Positions 1 to 8,545 are shown, counted from the first letter of the stretch. The stretch is 53,663 nt of DNA from an uncultured Oceanobacter sp. (GCA_913061185.1 CAJXTI010000020.1:1-53663); one strand, 5' to 3'. Notes: generated by a model from the letters alone, not told the origin. Translations and numbers: made by a program.

Positions 1-47
1 GAGATTTCTGCCTGTCTCGTGGGCTCGGAGATGTGTATAAGAGACAG
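1..47 (+). other. Residual Illumina Nextera i7 adapter (artefact)
   Basis: These bases are synthetic. Positions 1-5 (gagat) match the last bases of the P7 oligo. Positions 6-13 (ttctgcct) match a standard Nextera i7 index oligo (N703 as I recall it). Positions 14-47 match the Nextera read-2 transposase adapter, ending with the 19-base mosaic end agatgtgtataagagacag at 29-47. Genomic sequence starts at 48. Any ORF start called inside this stretch is false. Confidence 0.97.
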
Positions 48-470
48 GGACTGGAAACGCTCAGCCTGCGCATGAAAGCCCACAGCGAAAATGCGTCGAT
101 TCTGGCCACCTGGTTACAACAGCATCCGAAGGTAAAACAGGTCAACTTTTGTGGTCTGGCCTCGCATCCACAGTACGAGCTGATCCAGAAGCAGCAAAGC
201 CTGCCGGGCGGAGTACTGTCGTTTGAAGTCGCTGGCGGCCGGGAAGAAGCCTGGAAGGTGATTGATGCAACCCGGATGATATCGATTACGGCGAATCTGG
301 GTGATGCCAAAACCACCATTACGCATCCGGGCACCACGACCCACGGACGCTTGTCGGAAGAAGAACGTCTGGCGGCGGGTATTACCCAGGGCTTGATTCG
401 CGTTGCGGTGGGGCTGGAAAATATTAACGACGTGCGTAAAGATCTGGCACGCGGGCTGGATGCACTCTGA
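48..470 (+). CDS. metZ: O-succinylhomoserine sulfhydrylase MetZ, C-terminal part
   Basis: This is the 3' end of a PLP-dependent Cys/Met metabolism enzyme. About 140 residues are present of a family near 400 residues. The family converts O-succinylhomoserine and sulfide to homocysteine in direct-sulfhydrylation methionine synthesis. Visible are the C-terminal domain signatures LPGGVLSFEV, the block around ITHPGTTTHGRL (substrate and PLP phosphate surroundings) and the ending GLIRVAVGLENINDVRKDL, typical of MetZ/MetB/MetC enzymes. The catalytic lysine lies in the missing N-terminal part. The 5' truncation is a contig end: the frame runs directly into sequencing adapter at 47, so the ATG at 33 is not a real start. 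MetZ is favoured over MetB by overall resemblance; the family is certain and the subfamily likely. A terminator follows at 488. Confidence 0.88.
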   Translation, partial: GLETLSLRMKAHSENASILATWLQQHPKVKQVNFCGLASHPQYELIQKQQSLPGGVLSFEVAGGREEAWKVIDATRMISITANLGDAKTTITHPGTTTHGRLSEEERLAAGITQGLIRVAVGLENINDVRKDLARGLDAL

Positions 471-487
471 GCCGATCTGAATCACAT

Positions 488-508
488 GGGGCTGCGGCCC
501 CGTTTTTT
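488..508 (+). terminator. Intrinsic terminator of metZ
   Basis: A 5-bp GC stem (ggggc 488-492 / gcccc 497-501) is followed by a run of six T at 503-508. It sits 18 bases after the metZ stop, as expected for a rho-independent terminator. Confidence 0.75.
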
Positions 509-538
509 ATGGCTACCGTATTTTGTTCGCAACTTCTC

Positions 539-565
539 GCTGGTCATTGCTTGCTGGTCATTGCT
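539..565 (+). repeat. 13-bp tandem direct repeat in the metZ-moxR gap
   Basis: The 13-mer gctggtcattgct occurs at 539-551 and again at 553-565, one base apart. It lies in the 190-base non-coding stretch upstream of the moxR-type operon. No known operator is recognised. It may be a short duplication or part of the operon's promoter region. Confidence 0.6.
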
Positions 566-698
566 CGTCAGTAATATCCCGGTTAGCCGTGCGATTGGTT
601 ATTAACTCTCGACCTGCTTTTCCAGGTCTGGCATAAACCCTTGACCGTCCAGGCATCTGCCGTAGCCACTTGATCAGTTATTACAACGGAGACCCGAT

Positions 699-1622
699 AT
701 GACCAGCGCCGTCAGCGCCGCCCTGCAACAGCTTAACCAGATTATTCTGGGTAAACCGGAGCAACTCAAACTGGCATTAAGTTGCCTGTTAGCCGATGGG
801 CATTTGCTGATTGAGGATTTGCCGGGTATGGGCAAAACTACCCTGGCCCATGCGCTGGCCGGTGTGCTGGGGCTGAATTACAACCGCATCCAGTTCACCA
901 GTGATTTACTCCCGGCAGATATTCTCGGTGTCAGTATTTTTGAAAAAGAACCCGGTTCCGATCTGGGACGTTTCCGTTTTCATGAGGGGCCGGTATTCAG
1001 TCAGCTATTGCTGGCCGATGAAATTAACCGGGCCACGCCAAAATCCCAGAGCGCACTGCTGGAAGCCATGGAAGAACGTCAGGTCACGGTAGAAGGCGAA
1101 ACCCGACCTCTGCCAGAGCCATTTTTTGTGATTGCCACCCAGAACCCGGTGTCGCAGTCGGGTACGTTTCCACTGCCAGAAAGCCAGCTTGACCGGTTTT
1201 TGATGCGCATATCACTGGGCTACCCGTCCGAGCAGGCCGAGCGTCAATTACTGGAAGGTGCCAGCCGCCGGGATATGGCCAATCAGCTGCAAGCGCAAAT
1301 AACGCCGCAGCAACTGCAGCAGCTGCAGCGGCAGGTGCGCGACATTCACGCATCGGCATCGGTACTGGATTACCTGCAGCGTATTATTGCCTTTTCGCGC
1401 TACGAGTCCGGTTATCTGTATGGGCTGTCGCCTCGGGGCGCACTGGCGCTATTGCAAGCGGCCCGAGCCTGGGCGCTGGTGCATGAACGCCAGCACGTAT
1501 TACCTGAAGATATTCAGGCGGTATTACCTGCGGTTGTCGACCACCGCCTGGCCGATGCGGCGGAGGGTGGGGCACACAGTGTGTCGGCCCGCATACTTAA
1601 TTCGGTTGCGGTACTGGTGTAA
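699..1622 (+). CDS. MoxR-family AAA+ ATPase
   Basis: A 307-residue MoxR-type AAA+ ATPase, likely a cytoplasmic chaperone-like ATPase acting with the membrane proteins encoded next to it. Visible motifs are Walker A GMGKTT at residues 43-48, Walker B LLLADE ending in D107-E108, and the sensor region ATQNP in the middle, with the typical C-terminal lid. The length is normal for the family. The ATG at 699 follows the purine-rich sequence ggag. Only three bases separate its stop from the GTG start of the DUF58 gene, which in turn overlaps the transglutaminase gene, so all three are probably one operon. MoxR-DUF58-transglutaminase sets recur in many bacteria, but their exact role is poorly defined, with cell-envelope or protein-complex maturation proposed. 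Confidence 0.93.
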   Translation: MTSAVSAALQQLNQIILGKPEQLKLALSCLLADGHLLIEDLPGMGKTTLAHALAGVLGLNYNRIQFTSDLLPADILGVSIFEKEPGSDLGRFRFHEGPVFSQLLLADEINRATPKSQSALLEAMEERQVTVEGETRPLPEPFFVIATQNPVSQSGTFPLPESQLDRFLMRISLGYPSEQAERQLLEGASRRDMANQLQAQITPQQLQQLQRQVRDIHASASVLDYLQRIIAFSRYESGYLYGLSPRGALALLQAARAWALVHERQHVLPEDIQAVLPAVVDHRLADAAEGGAHSVSARILNSVAVLV

Positions 1623-1625
1623 AAC

Positions 1626-2618
1626 GTGGCAAGACAATCCGCTATCAAACGTCTGTTCGGCCATCGCTGGCAACGCTGGCTTGATCGGCGTTTGCCAGCA
1701 ACCCGCACCATGGTGCTGGGCCATCGGTCGATTTTTATCGTGCCGACCCGGATCGGGTTGCTCTATCTGGCGCTGGTGGTGCTGTTGCTGGTAACCGCCA
1801 TCAATTATCAGAACAGCCTGATTTATGGCATGACGTTCTGGTTATTCAGCATCGGCCTGTCGGCCATGTATCTGACTTTTCGTAATCTCAAAGGACTGAG
1901 CATCAGTAGCCGGGAAGCGATTAATGGTCACGTTGGACAGGTGTTCGATATTCCGCTACGTCTGGCCGCCATGCCGCGCCGGGAGCATCTCAGTCTGTGG
2001 CTACAGTACCCGGATAATCCGGGGCAGCAGCTGAGCATTCATCGAGGCGAGTCAGACACTTGCCCGCTCAGTTATCGTTGCCACCAGCGTGGTTATCTGT
2101 CACCTGGCAGGTTGTTGTTGGAAAGCCGGTTTCCATTGGGATTATTTCGTGCCTGGAGCTGGATCAAACTGGATTTTTCCACCCTGGTGTACCCATATCC
2201 GGAAAAATCCCCCTTTGTGTTTCGCAGTGGCGACGGTGATGGCGAACTGCTCGGGGCAACCCTGGAAGTTCGTGGCGAACAGGATTTCCGTGGCTTGCGT
2301 CAGTACCAGCCCGGCGACTCCATGCGGCAAATTGCCTGGAAACAATTGGCACGCGGCAAAGGGCTGATGACCAAGGACTTTGACAGTGACGAAGGGGCAA
2401 GCTGTTGGCTCGACTGGGCCAATGCCAGTGGCGACTTGGAGCCGCGCTTGTCGCAACTCTGTGGTTGGGTGCTGGAAGCTCATCAGCTGGGTTGGCAATA
2501 CGGGCTGCGGTTACCGACTCAGGAGCTGGCTCCGGCACATTCGGAAGCCCATCTCGGTGCCTGTCTGAAAATACTGGCATTGTTCCGGCTTGACGAAGCA
2601 ACAGGAACCCGACGATGA
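1626..2618 (+). CDS. DUF58 domain membrane protein
   Basis: A 330-residue protein starting at GTG, three bases after the MoxR stop. Two hydrophobic segments near residues 37-85 suggest an N-terminal membrane hairpin. The soluble part carries the DUF58 signature around residues 217-255, with the pattern GEQDFRGLRQYQPGDS followed by the conserved IAWKQLARGK. DUF58 resembles a von Willebrand factor A-like fold and is regularly linked to MoxR ATPases. Its last bases overlap the next ATG (ATGA at 2615-2618), indicating translational coupling. The function is inferred only from this conserved pairing: a membrane-anchored partner or client of the MoxR ATPase. Confidence 0.9.
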   Translation: MARQSAIKRLFGHRWQRWLDRRLPATRTMVLGHRSIFIVPTRIGLLYLALVVLLLVTAINYQNSLIYGMTFWLFSIGLSAMYLTFRNLKGLSISSREAINGHVGQVFDIPLRLAAMPRREHLSLWLQYPDNPGQQLSIHRGESDTCPLSYRCHQRGYLSPGRLLLESRFPLGLFRAWSWIKLDFSTLVYPYPEKSPFVFRSGDGDGELLGATLEVRGEQDFRGLRQYQPGDSMRQIAWKQLARGKGLMTKDFDSDEGASCWLDWANASGDLEPRLSQLCGWVLEAHQLGWQYGLRLPTQELAPAHSEAHLGACLKILALFRLDEATGTRR

Positions 2619-4672
2619 CGCTGTTAGCCCGTCAACAGCAGATCCCCCGGCCAGCACTGTTCTGGTTACTGAGTGGTGGCGCGCTGTCTCTGTTACCGCA
2701 TTATTCCCATTTACCGCTGATCTTCTGGCTAATGGCCGGAGCTGCCGTGCTCTGGCGCTGGCAAATGCACCTTGGCCGGTTGCCTTATCCTGGCAAAATC
2801 ACCAAATTGATTGCCGTGGTGGCGGTAGCTGGTGGGGTTTATGCCGGTTTTAGTGGTCAATACTCGCTGGAAAGTGCGGTCGCCTTTTTTGTGGCCACCT
2901 GTTTGTTAAAAGTACTGGAAATGCGTACCCAGCGCGATGGCTATATCGTTGTTTTTCTCTGTTTCTTCCTGGCAGGTACCGGCTTTCTGTTTGAACAGGA
3001 AGTGCTCTGGGGACTGTATGGTCTGGTAGTGATCTGGTTGCTGACCGCAGCCTTGGTGTCACTGCATCTGGTATCCCGTGAAACGGGAGGCGCCTGGATG
3101 GCCAGCCGCTATGCGTTTGGCCTGTTGGCGACCGCGATTCCGGTGATGCTGGTGTTTTATCTGCTGTTTCCGCGCTTAGCACCATTGTGGAGTATCAATC
3201 TGCAGTCAGAACAGGCTCGCACCGGTCTGACCGATCAAATGGCACCGGGGGATATTGCCTCACTCAGTCGCTCCGATGAGCTGGCATTTCGTGCGACCTT
3301 TGACAGTGAACAAAAACCGGCTCGTGATCAACTCTATTGGCGAGCGCTGGTGCTGGATCGTTATGACGGACGTACCTGGCGATTCTCGAAACAGGATCGG
3401 GAGGTGAGCTGGTTTCCTTCCGGAGAAACATTGCCAACTGCGACGACTGGCGTGTTGCGTTATGAAATTATTCAGGAAGCGACCTCTAACCACTGGCTTT
3501 ACACCTTGCGTTACGGCATGGCGCTGGAACCCGGTATAGGTGTGACCTCGACCGGTGTACTGGTTAACCGCACACCAGTGTATCAGCGCAAACGTTATCA
3601 GGGCCTTGGCCTCAGCCGTGAACTGGTCAGCCATCGCCTGGATTTTCAGCAGCGCCAGCACAATCTTGATTTGCCAGGCCGTGGCAATCCACGTACGCGC
3701 CAATGGCTCGCCGGGCTGGTGGCGAACAGTGATACCCCGGTGGATCTGGTGAATAAGCTGATTGATTATTTTCGTACCCAGGGTTTCCGCTACACCCTCA
3801 AGCCACCGGCCTTGGGTAATAACGATATCGACGCTTTTCTGTTTGATACCCGGTTAGGATTTTGTGCCCACTATGCCGGTGCCTTTGTTTACGCCGCACG
3901 GCTGGCCGGAATCCCGGCACGGGTGGTGGTGGGCTATCAGGGGGGCGAGTGGAACGATGCCGAAAACTATCTGACGGTACGTCAGTACGATGCCCATGCC
4001 TGGGCAGAAATCTGGCTGGATGGCACCGGCTGGGTTCGGGTTGACCCGACGGCCGTGGTGTCACCGGAGCGAATTCAGTTTGGTCTTGAACAGGCGTTAA
4101 AGGAGGAGGGGTCTTTCCTCGAAAACAAGCTGTTGTCACCGGGGCAGATTCGGCAGATTCCCTGGCTCAACCGACTGCGTATGGAGCTGGAGTCGGTCAA
4201 TTACCTCTGGCACCGCTGGGTGCTGTCATACGATAACAAACGGCAGAAAAGCCTGCTCAGTAATGTCCTGCAGCGGGCCGATTACCAGCAGTTACTGATC
4301 TGGCTGGTGGCTGCCATCGTATTGGTGTTTCTGGTGATTGCCGTGATGATCAGCTGGCAACGCCCAGTCAAAATAGCCAGCCCGGTAGGATTGGCCTGGC
4401 AGCGACTGGTCGACGTCGGTGAGCAGCTGGGAGTGGCTTTTCAGATGGGTGAGAGTCAGACTCACTATCTCGCCCGGCTGGGGTTAACACTGGGTGACGA
4501 TAGCGACGATTTATCCGCGTTGGCACAAACCATGGAACAGCAGTTGTATGCTGCTGGTGGACAACAGGCTGAGGCCGAAAAACAGTTGCTCAAAGCGCTG
4601 CGCCAAAGCCGTAAACGACTGCTCCGTCAGGTCTGGCGACGGCGTTATCAACGCCCTTCAGTTCGTACCTGA
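2615..4672 (+). CDS. tgpA: TgpA-like transmembrane transglutaminase
   Basis: A 685-residue inner-membrane protein of the DUF3488 / transglutaminase-core / DUF4129 type, known in Pseudomonas as TgpA. The N-terminal 190 residues contain about five to six membrane helices. A periplasmic transglutaminase-like core follows, with the putative triad C417 (in GFCAHYA), H461 (in DAHAWAE) and D477 (in RVDPT). A single helix near residue 565-585 leads to a basic C-terminal cytoplasmic tail. The intact triad suggests an active cysteine enzyme, either transamidase or protease, with unknown substrate. The ATGA overlap with the DUF58 gene supports a three-gene operon. The 3' end overlaps the convergent gene at 4658 by 15 bases. 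Confidence 0.9.
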   Translation: MTLLARQQQIPRPALFWLLSGGALSLLPHYSHLPLIFWLMAGAAVLWRWQMHLGRLPYPGKITKLIAVVAVAGGVYAGFSGQYSLESAVAFFVATCLLKVLEMRTQRDGYIVVFLCFFLAGTGFLFEQEVLWGLYGLVVIWLLTAALVSLHLVSRETGGAWMASRYAFGLLATAIPVMLVFYLLFPRLAPLWSINLQSEQARTGLTDQMAPGDIASLSRSDELAFRATFDSEQKPARDQLYWRALVLDRYDGRTWRFSKQDREVSWFPSGETLPTATTGVLRYEIIQEATSNHWLYTLRYGMALEPGIGVTSTGVLVNRTPVYQRKRYQGLGLSRELVSHRLDFQQRQHNLDLPGRGNPRTRQWLAGLVANSDTPVDLVNKLIDYFRTQGFRYTLKPPALGNNDIDAFLFDTRLGFCAHYAGAFVYAARLAGIPARVVVGYQGGEWNDAENYLTVRQYDAHAWAEIWLDGTGWVRVDPTAVVSPERIQFGLEQALKEEGSFLENKLLSPGQIRQIPWLNRLRMELESVNYLWHRWVLSYDNKRQKSLLSNVLQRADYQQLLIWLVAAIVLVFLVIAVMISWQRPVKIASPVGLAWQRLVDVGEQLGVAFQMGESQTHYLARLGLTLGDDSDDLSALAQTMEQQLYAAGGQQAEAEKQLLKALRQSRKRLLRQVWRRRYQRPSVRT

Positions 4673-5338
4673 CACCGGATCAGGCCATTGACAAAAACAG
4701 CCGCTGCCCGCGATATTGACAAACGGCCCGTACTGGCCGTCGATCATTTGTCGCACCATATTGGGGAAAAAATCATCGTTGGCCACGCTGCATAAGGCAC
4801 CAAAACCATAAGCACCAAAATAACCGAGCTGGCCATTTGCCTTGATCAGCGCCAGGGCGGGAGAGGATGGCAGCTGCCTGGTCAGCCCATTAGCCTGGAC
4901 AAGCTCCATGCGCTGGCCGTTGAGGCGTCGGAATTCAGCTAATTGCTCAGTGCTGGCGTTGGCGGCAGCGACCACCACAATCCGCAGCTGGCTGGCATCA
5001 AAGGCGGATACCAGACCATCAAAATGGCGGCGGCTGACCTGATTACAAAGACAGTCCGGATTCCAGAAATGCACCAAGGTGACCGGTGCCTGGACAGCGG
5101 TCGGAGCGGCCTGCACGAGCAGGCTGGCCAGTGTGGCCTCCAGTGTTTGCGTGTTCAGTGCGGCAGGGGAGTTTTGCGCTGGTAAAAAGGGCCGGATGGT
5201 TTGTGACTGAAACCACCATAGGGCAAGACCAGTGCCGCCCAGCCATAACACAACAACCAGGCCCAACACGATATTTCGTTGGCGATGATGGCTGCCACCT
5301 GGCGGTTCCGGGGGCAGAGACGGTGAGGATGTATTCAT
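4658..5338 (-). CDS. DUF6436-like membrane-anchored thioredoxin-fold protein
   Basis: A protein of about 226 residues with one N-terminal membrane segment (around residues 20-42) and a predicted periplasmic TlpA/thioredoxin-like domain. The usual CxxC is replaced by a CxC pair in FWNPDCLCNQ, and a second CxC pair (GSGCFCQW) sits near the C-terminus. I read it as a DUF6436-type thiol protein; a redox or metal-handling role is possible but not shown. The start at 5338 was chosen because the following sequence begins a normal N-terminus; an in-frame ATG at 5446 would add 36 residues without better support. It is convergent with, and overlaps, the transglutaminase gene by 15 bases. Confidence 0.7.
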   Translation of the reverse strand: MNTSSPSLPPEPPGGSHHRQRNIVLGLVVVLWLGGTGLALWWFQSQTIRPFLPAQNSPAALNTQTLEATLASLLVQAAPTAVQAPVTLVHFWNPDCLCNQVSRRHFDGLVSAFDASQLRIVVVAAANASTEQLAEFRRLNGQRMELVQANGLTRQLPSSPALALIKANGQLGYFGAYGFGALCSVANDDFFPNMVRQMIDGQYGPFVNIAGSGCFCQWPDPVSGTN

Positions 5339-5677
5339 GGCAGCAGTATCCCGTGAGTTGTACTGGATAACAATGCTCTGTGACAGCCTGAAGGGCGTAT
5401 CTATAAATTCCTGGACTCGCAATGATGGTGTTAAAAATCGACTCACAATGCTTATTTGGCACTCTTGAACTTGGCTTTGGCTTTGGCTTCCGGTGTCACT
5501 CGAACGCCTACATCTGTGCAGACGTCCGCTTTTTCATCGATTTTTGCCTTGTCCCTTCATTTATTGTTCGCTACCTTTTTTATACGTATCCCGAGCGCCA
5601 TCGGTTATCAGGCGGCTTTCTGGCAAGCCCGGATTAACGCGTGTACCCTTCTGCTGGTGTATTCAGACGCCGTACTC
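5339..5677. other. Divergent intergenic region
   Basis: About 340 bases between the starts of the DUF6436 gene (minus strand) and the CnoX-like gene (plus strand). Both genes have possible upstream in-frame starts here (5446 minus, 5456 plus), but the encoded extensions do not resemble either family. The region is best read as a shared promoter region. I found no convincing operator or RNA in it. Confidence 0.5.
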
Positions 5678-6571
5678 ATGAGCAACATGCCTCCCGAACC
5701 CTCCGCCTTTTTGCCCTATGTCGTCAGCCTGTCGCAGAACAGCCTGGTGTTGATCGACTTCCAGGCAAGCTGGTGCTCACCCTGCAAGGCGTTATTGCCG
5801 GTGCTGGAACGCCTTGAACAGGAGTTCTCACCCCAGTTGCAGCTGGTGGTAGTGGATGTGGAGCAGCAACCAGAGTTGATGGCCATCATGCAGGTGCGTG
5901 GTCTGCCCAGTGTGCTGCTCTACTATCATGGTCGTGAAGTGAGTCGTTTCACCACAGCGTTACCGGAAGGCCAGATTCGCCAACTGCTGGCACCCTATAT
6001 CCAGCAACCCGGTGACCGGCTGCGCAAACAGGCGGAGCAGTGTATTACCCGTCAGGACTGGCAACAGGGGCTGGCCTTGTGGCGTCAGCTGATTGAGCAG
6101 CAGCCAGGTAATGCTGCTGACGTGGCGCGTTATTGTCAGCGCTTGATGGATGCCAGCAAACAGCAACCGCAACTACTGTTAGACGTGTCGGTGTTGCTCG
6201 ATAATGCCGCTGCCCATATTCAGCGAGACCCGGCAATACAGCAGGCCCTGTCGCGTTGGCACCTGCTGCAACGGCGTGAAAATAACCTGGATGCCTTGCG
6301 TCAGCGTTTTCGGCATAGGCCCACTCCAGCCAATCGGCTGGCACTGGCACAGGAACTGGCTGCAGAAGAACAATACGATCAGGCCTTCAAACTGCTGATT
6401 GGTTTACTTCGACGTCCTTGCCCTGACAATCTGGAAAAACAGGGCCAAGCCTTGCTGATTGAATTGATCAATATATTGCCCGACCGTGCCAGGGCCAATC
6501 GATACCGCCGTGAGTGGTTCAGCCACCAACGCCGCCGTGGCTGGTCTGAAGAACCGGATCAGACGGACTGA
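5678..6571 (+). CDS. cnoX: CnoX/YbbN-type thioredoxin-TPR chaperone
   Basis: A 297-residue protein with an N-terminal thioredoxin domain and a C-terminal TPR-like helical region (about residues 120-297), the layout of CnoX (YbbN). CnoX proteins hold unfolding proteins under oxidative (hypochlorous) stress and hand them to GroEL or DnaK. The active-site motif is WCSPCK at residues 32-37. Unlike E. coli YbbN, both cysteines are present, so it may be redox-active as reported for CnoX of some other bacteria. A cis-proline loop (RGLPSVLLY) follows. The start at 5678 fits the family; the longer reading from 5456 adds a 74-residue tail that looks spurious. No signal peptide is seen, so it is cytoplasmic. 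Confidence 0.85.
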   Translation: MSNMPPEPSAFLPYVVSLSQNSLVLIDFQASWCSPCKALLPVLERLEQEFSPQLQLVVVDVEQQPELMAIMQVRGLPSVLLYYHGREVSRFTTALPEGQIRQLLAPYIQQPGDRLRKQAEQCITRQDWQQGLALWRQLIEQQPGNAADVARYCQRLMDASKQQPQLLLDVSVLLDNAAAHIQRDPAIQQALSRWHLLQRRENNLDALRQRFRHRPTPANRLALAQELAAEEQYDQAFKLLIGLLRRPCPDNLEKQGQALLIELINILPDRARANRYRREWFSHQRRRGWSEEPDQTD

Positions 6572-6613
6572 TGTGTTGTTGCTGGGTTGCTCCAGCTTCT
6601 GGAAAATTTCGAC

Positions 6614-7075
6614 CTATCCTCGTTCGTCATGTCCGTCTTGCTGCTGTTGCAGTGTCTTCATGTCGGCCAACTGCTGGTAGATTTCAGAACTCAACTGGGC
6701 AAGTTTGTCGTGCAACATGGCACTGGCTTCTTCATCGTGTTGCTCTTGCCCCATGCTGACGACTCTAGCCGCTTCGCGGTGAAAGTGCTGGTGAAGATTT
6801 TGGAGATTGACAAAACAAGGCTGGTTAGCCAAGTGACGTTGCCCATCCGAATATAGCCACTGTCCCAGTATGCAGCTCTGGTCATCAGCGATCAGTTCAG
6901 GATCCAGCAAGTTTGCCTCATGTTGGTCGACGTAGTGTGTCAGGCGTTTATGCCAAATCTTGTGAGCACGAATAGATTCATCAATATCCAGTGACGCGCT
7001 GGCTGCTTTGACTGCTTGAAGCGCCAGGGTGGCCTTATTTTCAGGCAGGGTACTGAAGCACTTGAATAAACTCAT
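6614..7075 (-). CDS. Stand-alone CZB (chemoreceptor zinc-binding) domain protein
   Basis: A protein of 153 residues consisting essentially of one CZB domain. The 3His-1Cys zinc set is visible as H38 (in HKIWH), C68 (in CILGQW), and H95 and H99 (in HQHFHRE). CZB domains usually sit on chemoreceptors or on diguanylate cyclases such as DgcZ and sense zinc or hypochlorous acid. Here no output domain is fused. The start at 7075 is preceded by AAGGA at good spacing; an ATG at 7099 is a weaker option. A helical, charged C-terminal tail follows the domain. A partner protein that reads its zinc state is likely, but none is encoded beside it. Confidence 0.85.
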   Translation of the reverse strand: MSLFKCFSTLPENKATLALQAVKAASASLDIDESIRAHKIWHKRLTHYVDQHEANLLDPELIADDQSCILGQWLYSDGQRHLANQPCFVNLQNLHQHFHREAARVVSMGQEQHDEEASAMLHDKLAQLSSEIYQQLADMKTLQQQQDGHDERG

Positions 7076-7433
7076 ATTATTTCCTTGATTGCTTGCCATG
7101 AATTTATCCTATGTCGGGCCGTTGGCGGATTTCTTGATCCTGAACAGCATGAGTCTGATAAGTTGCATTTTGTATGAAAGAGTCATCAGGATTATTGACT
7201 GGCTTTGGTTAATGCGGTGCTGGAGAACTATAGCGGGTAATAAAACGGGCCTGATGGCGCATCGAGATATAGCGGATGCGGGGGGCTGAGTTCATTTGGT
7301 TAGCAATGTTTATGGGCAATAGCCACAGGCCCAGGCCGAGTATTGATGCAGTCAGATGAACAATGGGTTTTGACGGTATGGCGACCGAGCGGGCGCGTTA
7401 TCGTTATACTGTGGTCAACTTGAGGAGGATTCC
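7076..7433. other. Divergent intergenic region, nothing recognised
   Basis: About 360 bases between the CZB gene (minus) and the aldo/keto reductase gene (plus). It presumably holds both promoters. I see no tRNA, terminator, repeat or convincing small ORF. The Shine-Dalgarno sequence gaggag lies just before 7434. Confidence 0.5.
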
Positions 7434-8471
7434 ATGCTCAAACGCAAACTTGGCAATACTGATCTGAATGTGACGCAGCTGTGCCTGGGTACCATGACTT
7501 GGGGCGAGCAAAATACTGAAGCGGAAGCTCATGCACAGATGGATTGTGCGGTCGCCGCTGGCATCAATTTTTTTGATACCGCCGAAATGTATCCAGTGCC
7601 GCCGAAAAGCGAAACCCAAGGCCGTACCGAACAGTATATCGGCAGCTGGTTTGCCCGCTCCGGCAAGCGCGAGGAGATCATACTGGCCACCAAGATTGCC
7701 GGGCCTGGCGACTGGATGACGCATATTCGTAACGGGCCAAAACTGGATCTCCAGCATGTAAATGAAGCGATCGATACCAGCCTGCAACGTCTGCAAACCG
7801 ATTATGTGGATCTGTACCAGGTACACTGGCCTGCGCGCACCACCAATTTTTTTGGCAAGCTCGGCTACGCCCATAACCACCAAGAAGACACAACGCCTCT
7901 GGAAGAAACCCTGGAAGCGCTGGTTGGTCTGATCAAACAGGGCAAAATTCGCCACTATGGCCTGTCCAACGAAACCGCCTGGGGCACCATGAAGGTGATC
8001 CAGCTTGCCGACCAGAATGGCTGGCCGCGACCGGTGTCGGTGCAAAACCCCTACAACTTGCTGAACCGCAGTTATGAAGTTGGCATGGCTGAAGTATCGA
8101 TCCGTGAAGACGTCGGGCTGCTGGCTTATTCGCCACTGGCATTTGGTGTGCTGACCGGTAAATACCTGAATGGCAAGTTGCCAGCCAACGCTCGTATTAC
8201 CTTGTTTGAGCGTTTTTCCCGCTATAAGGGAGAGCAGGCGGAGGAGGCTGTGTCTCAGTATGTAGCGTTGGCCGCAGAGCTGGGCTTGTCACCTGCGACA
8301 CTGGCGCTGGCGTTTGTGACCCAGCAGGATTTTGTTACCTCGAATATTATTGGCGCGACCACGCTGGCTCAGCTGCAAGAAAATCTCGCCAGTGCAGAAG
8401 TGGTGCTGAGTGAGGAAGTGATCGGGCGTATCAACGCGATTCACCGGGTTATTTCCAATCCGTGTCCTTAA
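7434..8471 (+). CDS. tas: Aldo/keto reductase, Tas type
   Basis: A 345-residue NADP(H)-dependent aldo/keto reductase resembling E. coli Tas. It opens with the family start RKLGNTDLNVTQLCLGTMTW. The catalytic tetrad is complete: D48, Y53 (in DTAEMYPVP), K87 (ATKIAG) and H131 (QVHWPAR). The C-terminal NADP-binding loop (IIGATTLAQLQENL) is also present. A strong Shine-Dalgarno (gaggag) precedes the ATG. Its physiological substrate is unknown; E. coli tas was found as a suppressor of tyrosine auxotrophy. It is a single gene, ending before a long bidirectional terminator hairpin. Confidence 0.9.
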   Translation: MLKRKLGNTDLNVTQLCLGTMTWGEQNTEAEAHAQMDCAVAAGINFFDTAEMYPVPPKSETQGRTEQYIGSWFARSGKREEIILATKIAGPGDWMTHIRNGPKLDLQHVNEAIDTSLQRLQTDYVDLYQVHWPARTTNFFGKLGYAHNHQEDTTPLEETLEALVGLIKQGKIRHYGLSNETAWGTMKVIQLADQNGWPRPVSVQNPYNLLNRSYEVGMAEVSIREDVGLLAYSPLAFGVLTGKYLNGKLPANARITLFERFSRYKGEQAEEAVSQYVALAAELGLSPATLALAFVTQQDFVTSNIIGATTLAQLQENLASAEVVLSEEVIGRINAIHRVISNPCP

Positions 8472-8545
8472 CTGAACCTGGCAACGCAGAGCTGTGCAGA
8501 ATTATGTCTATGTTTTCCTGAGCCAATTCACTTCTGAGTCCAACT

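Noticed and set aside
33-47. ATG start for metZ
   Set aside because: The bases belong to the sequencing adapter; the open frame is accidental.
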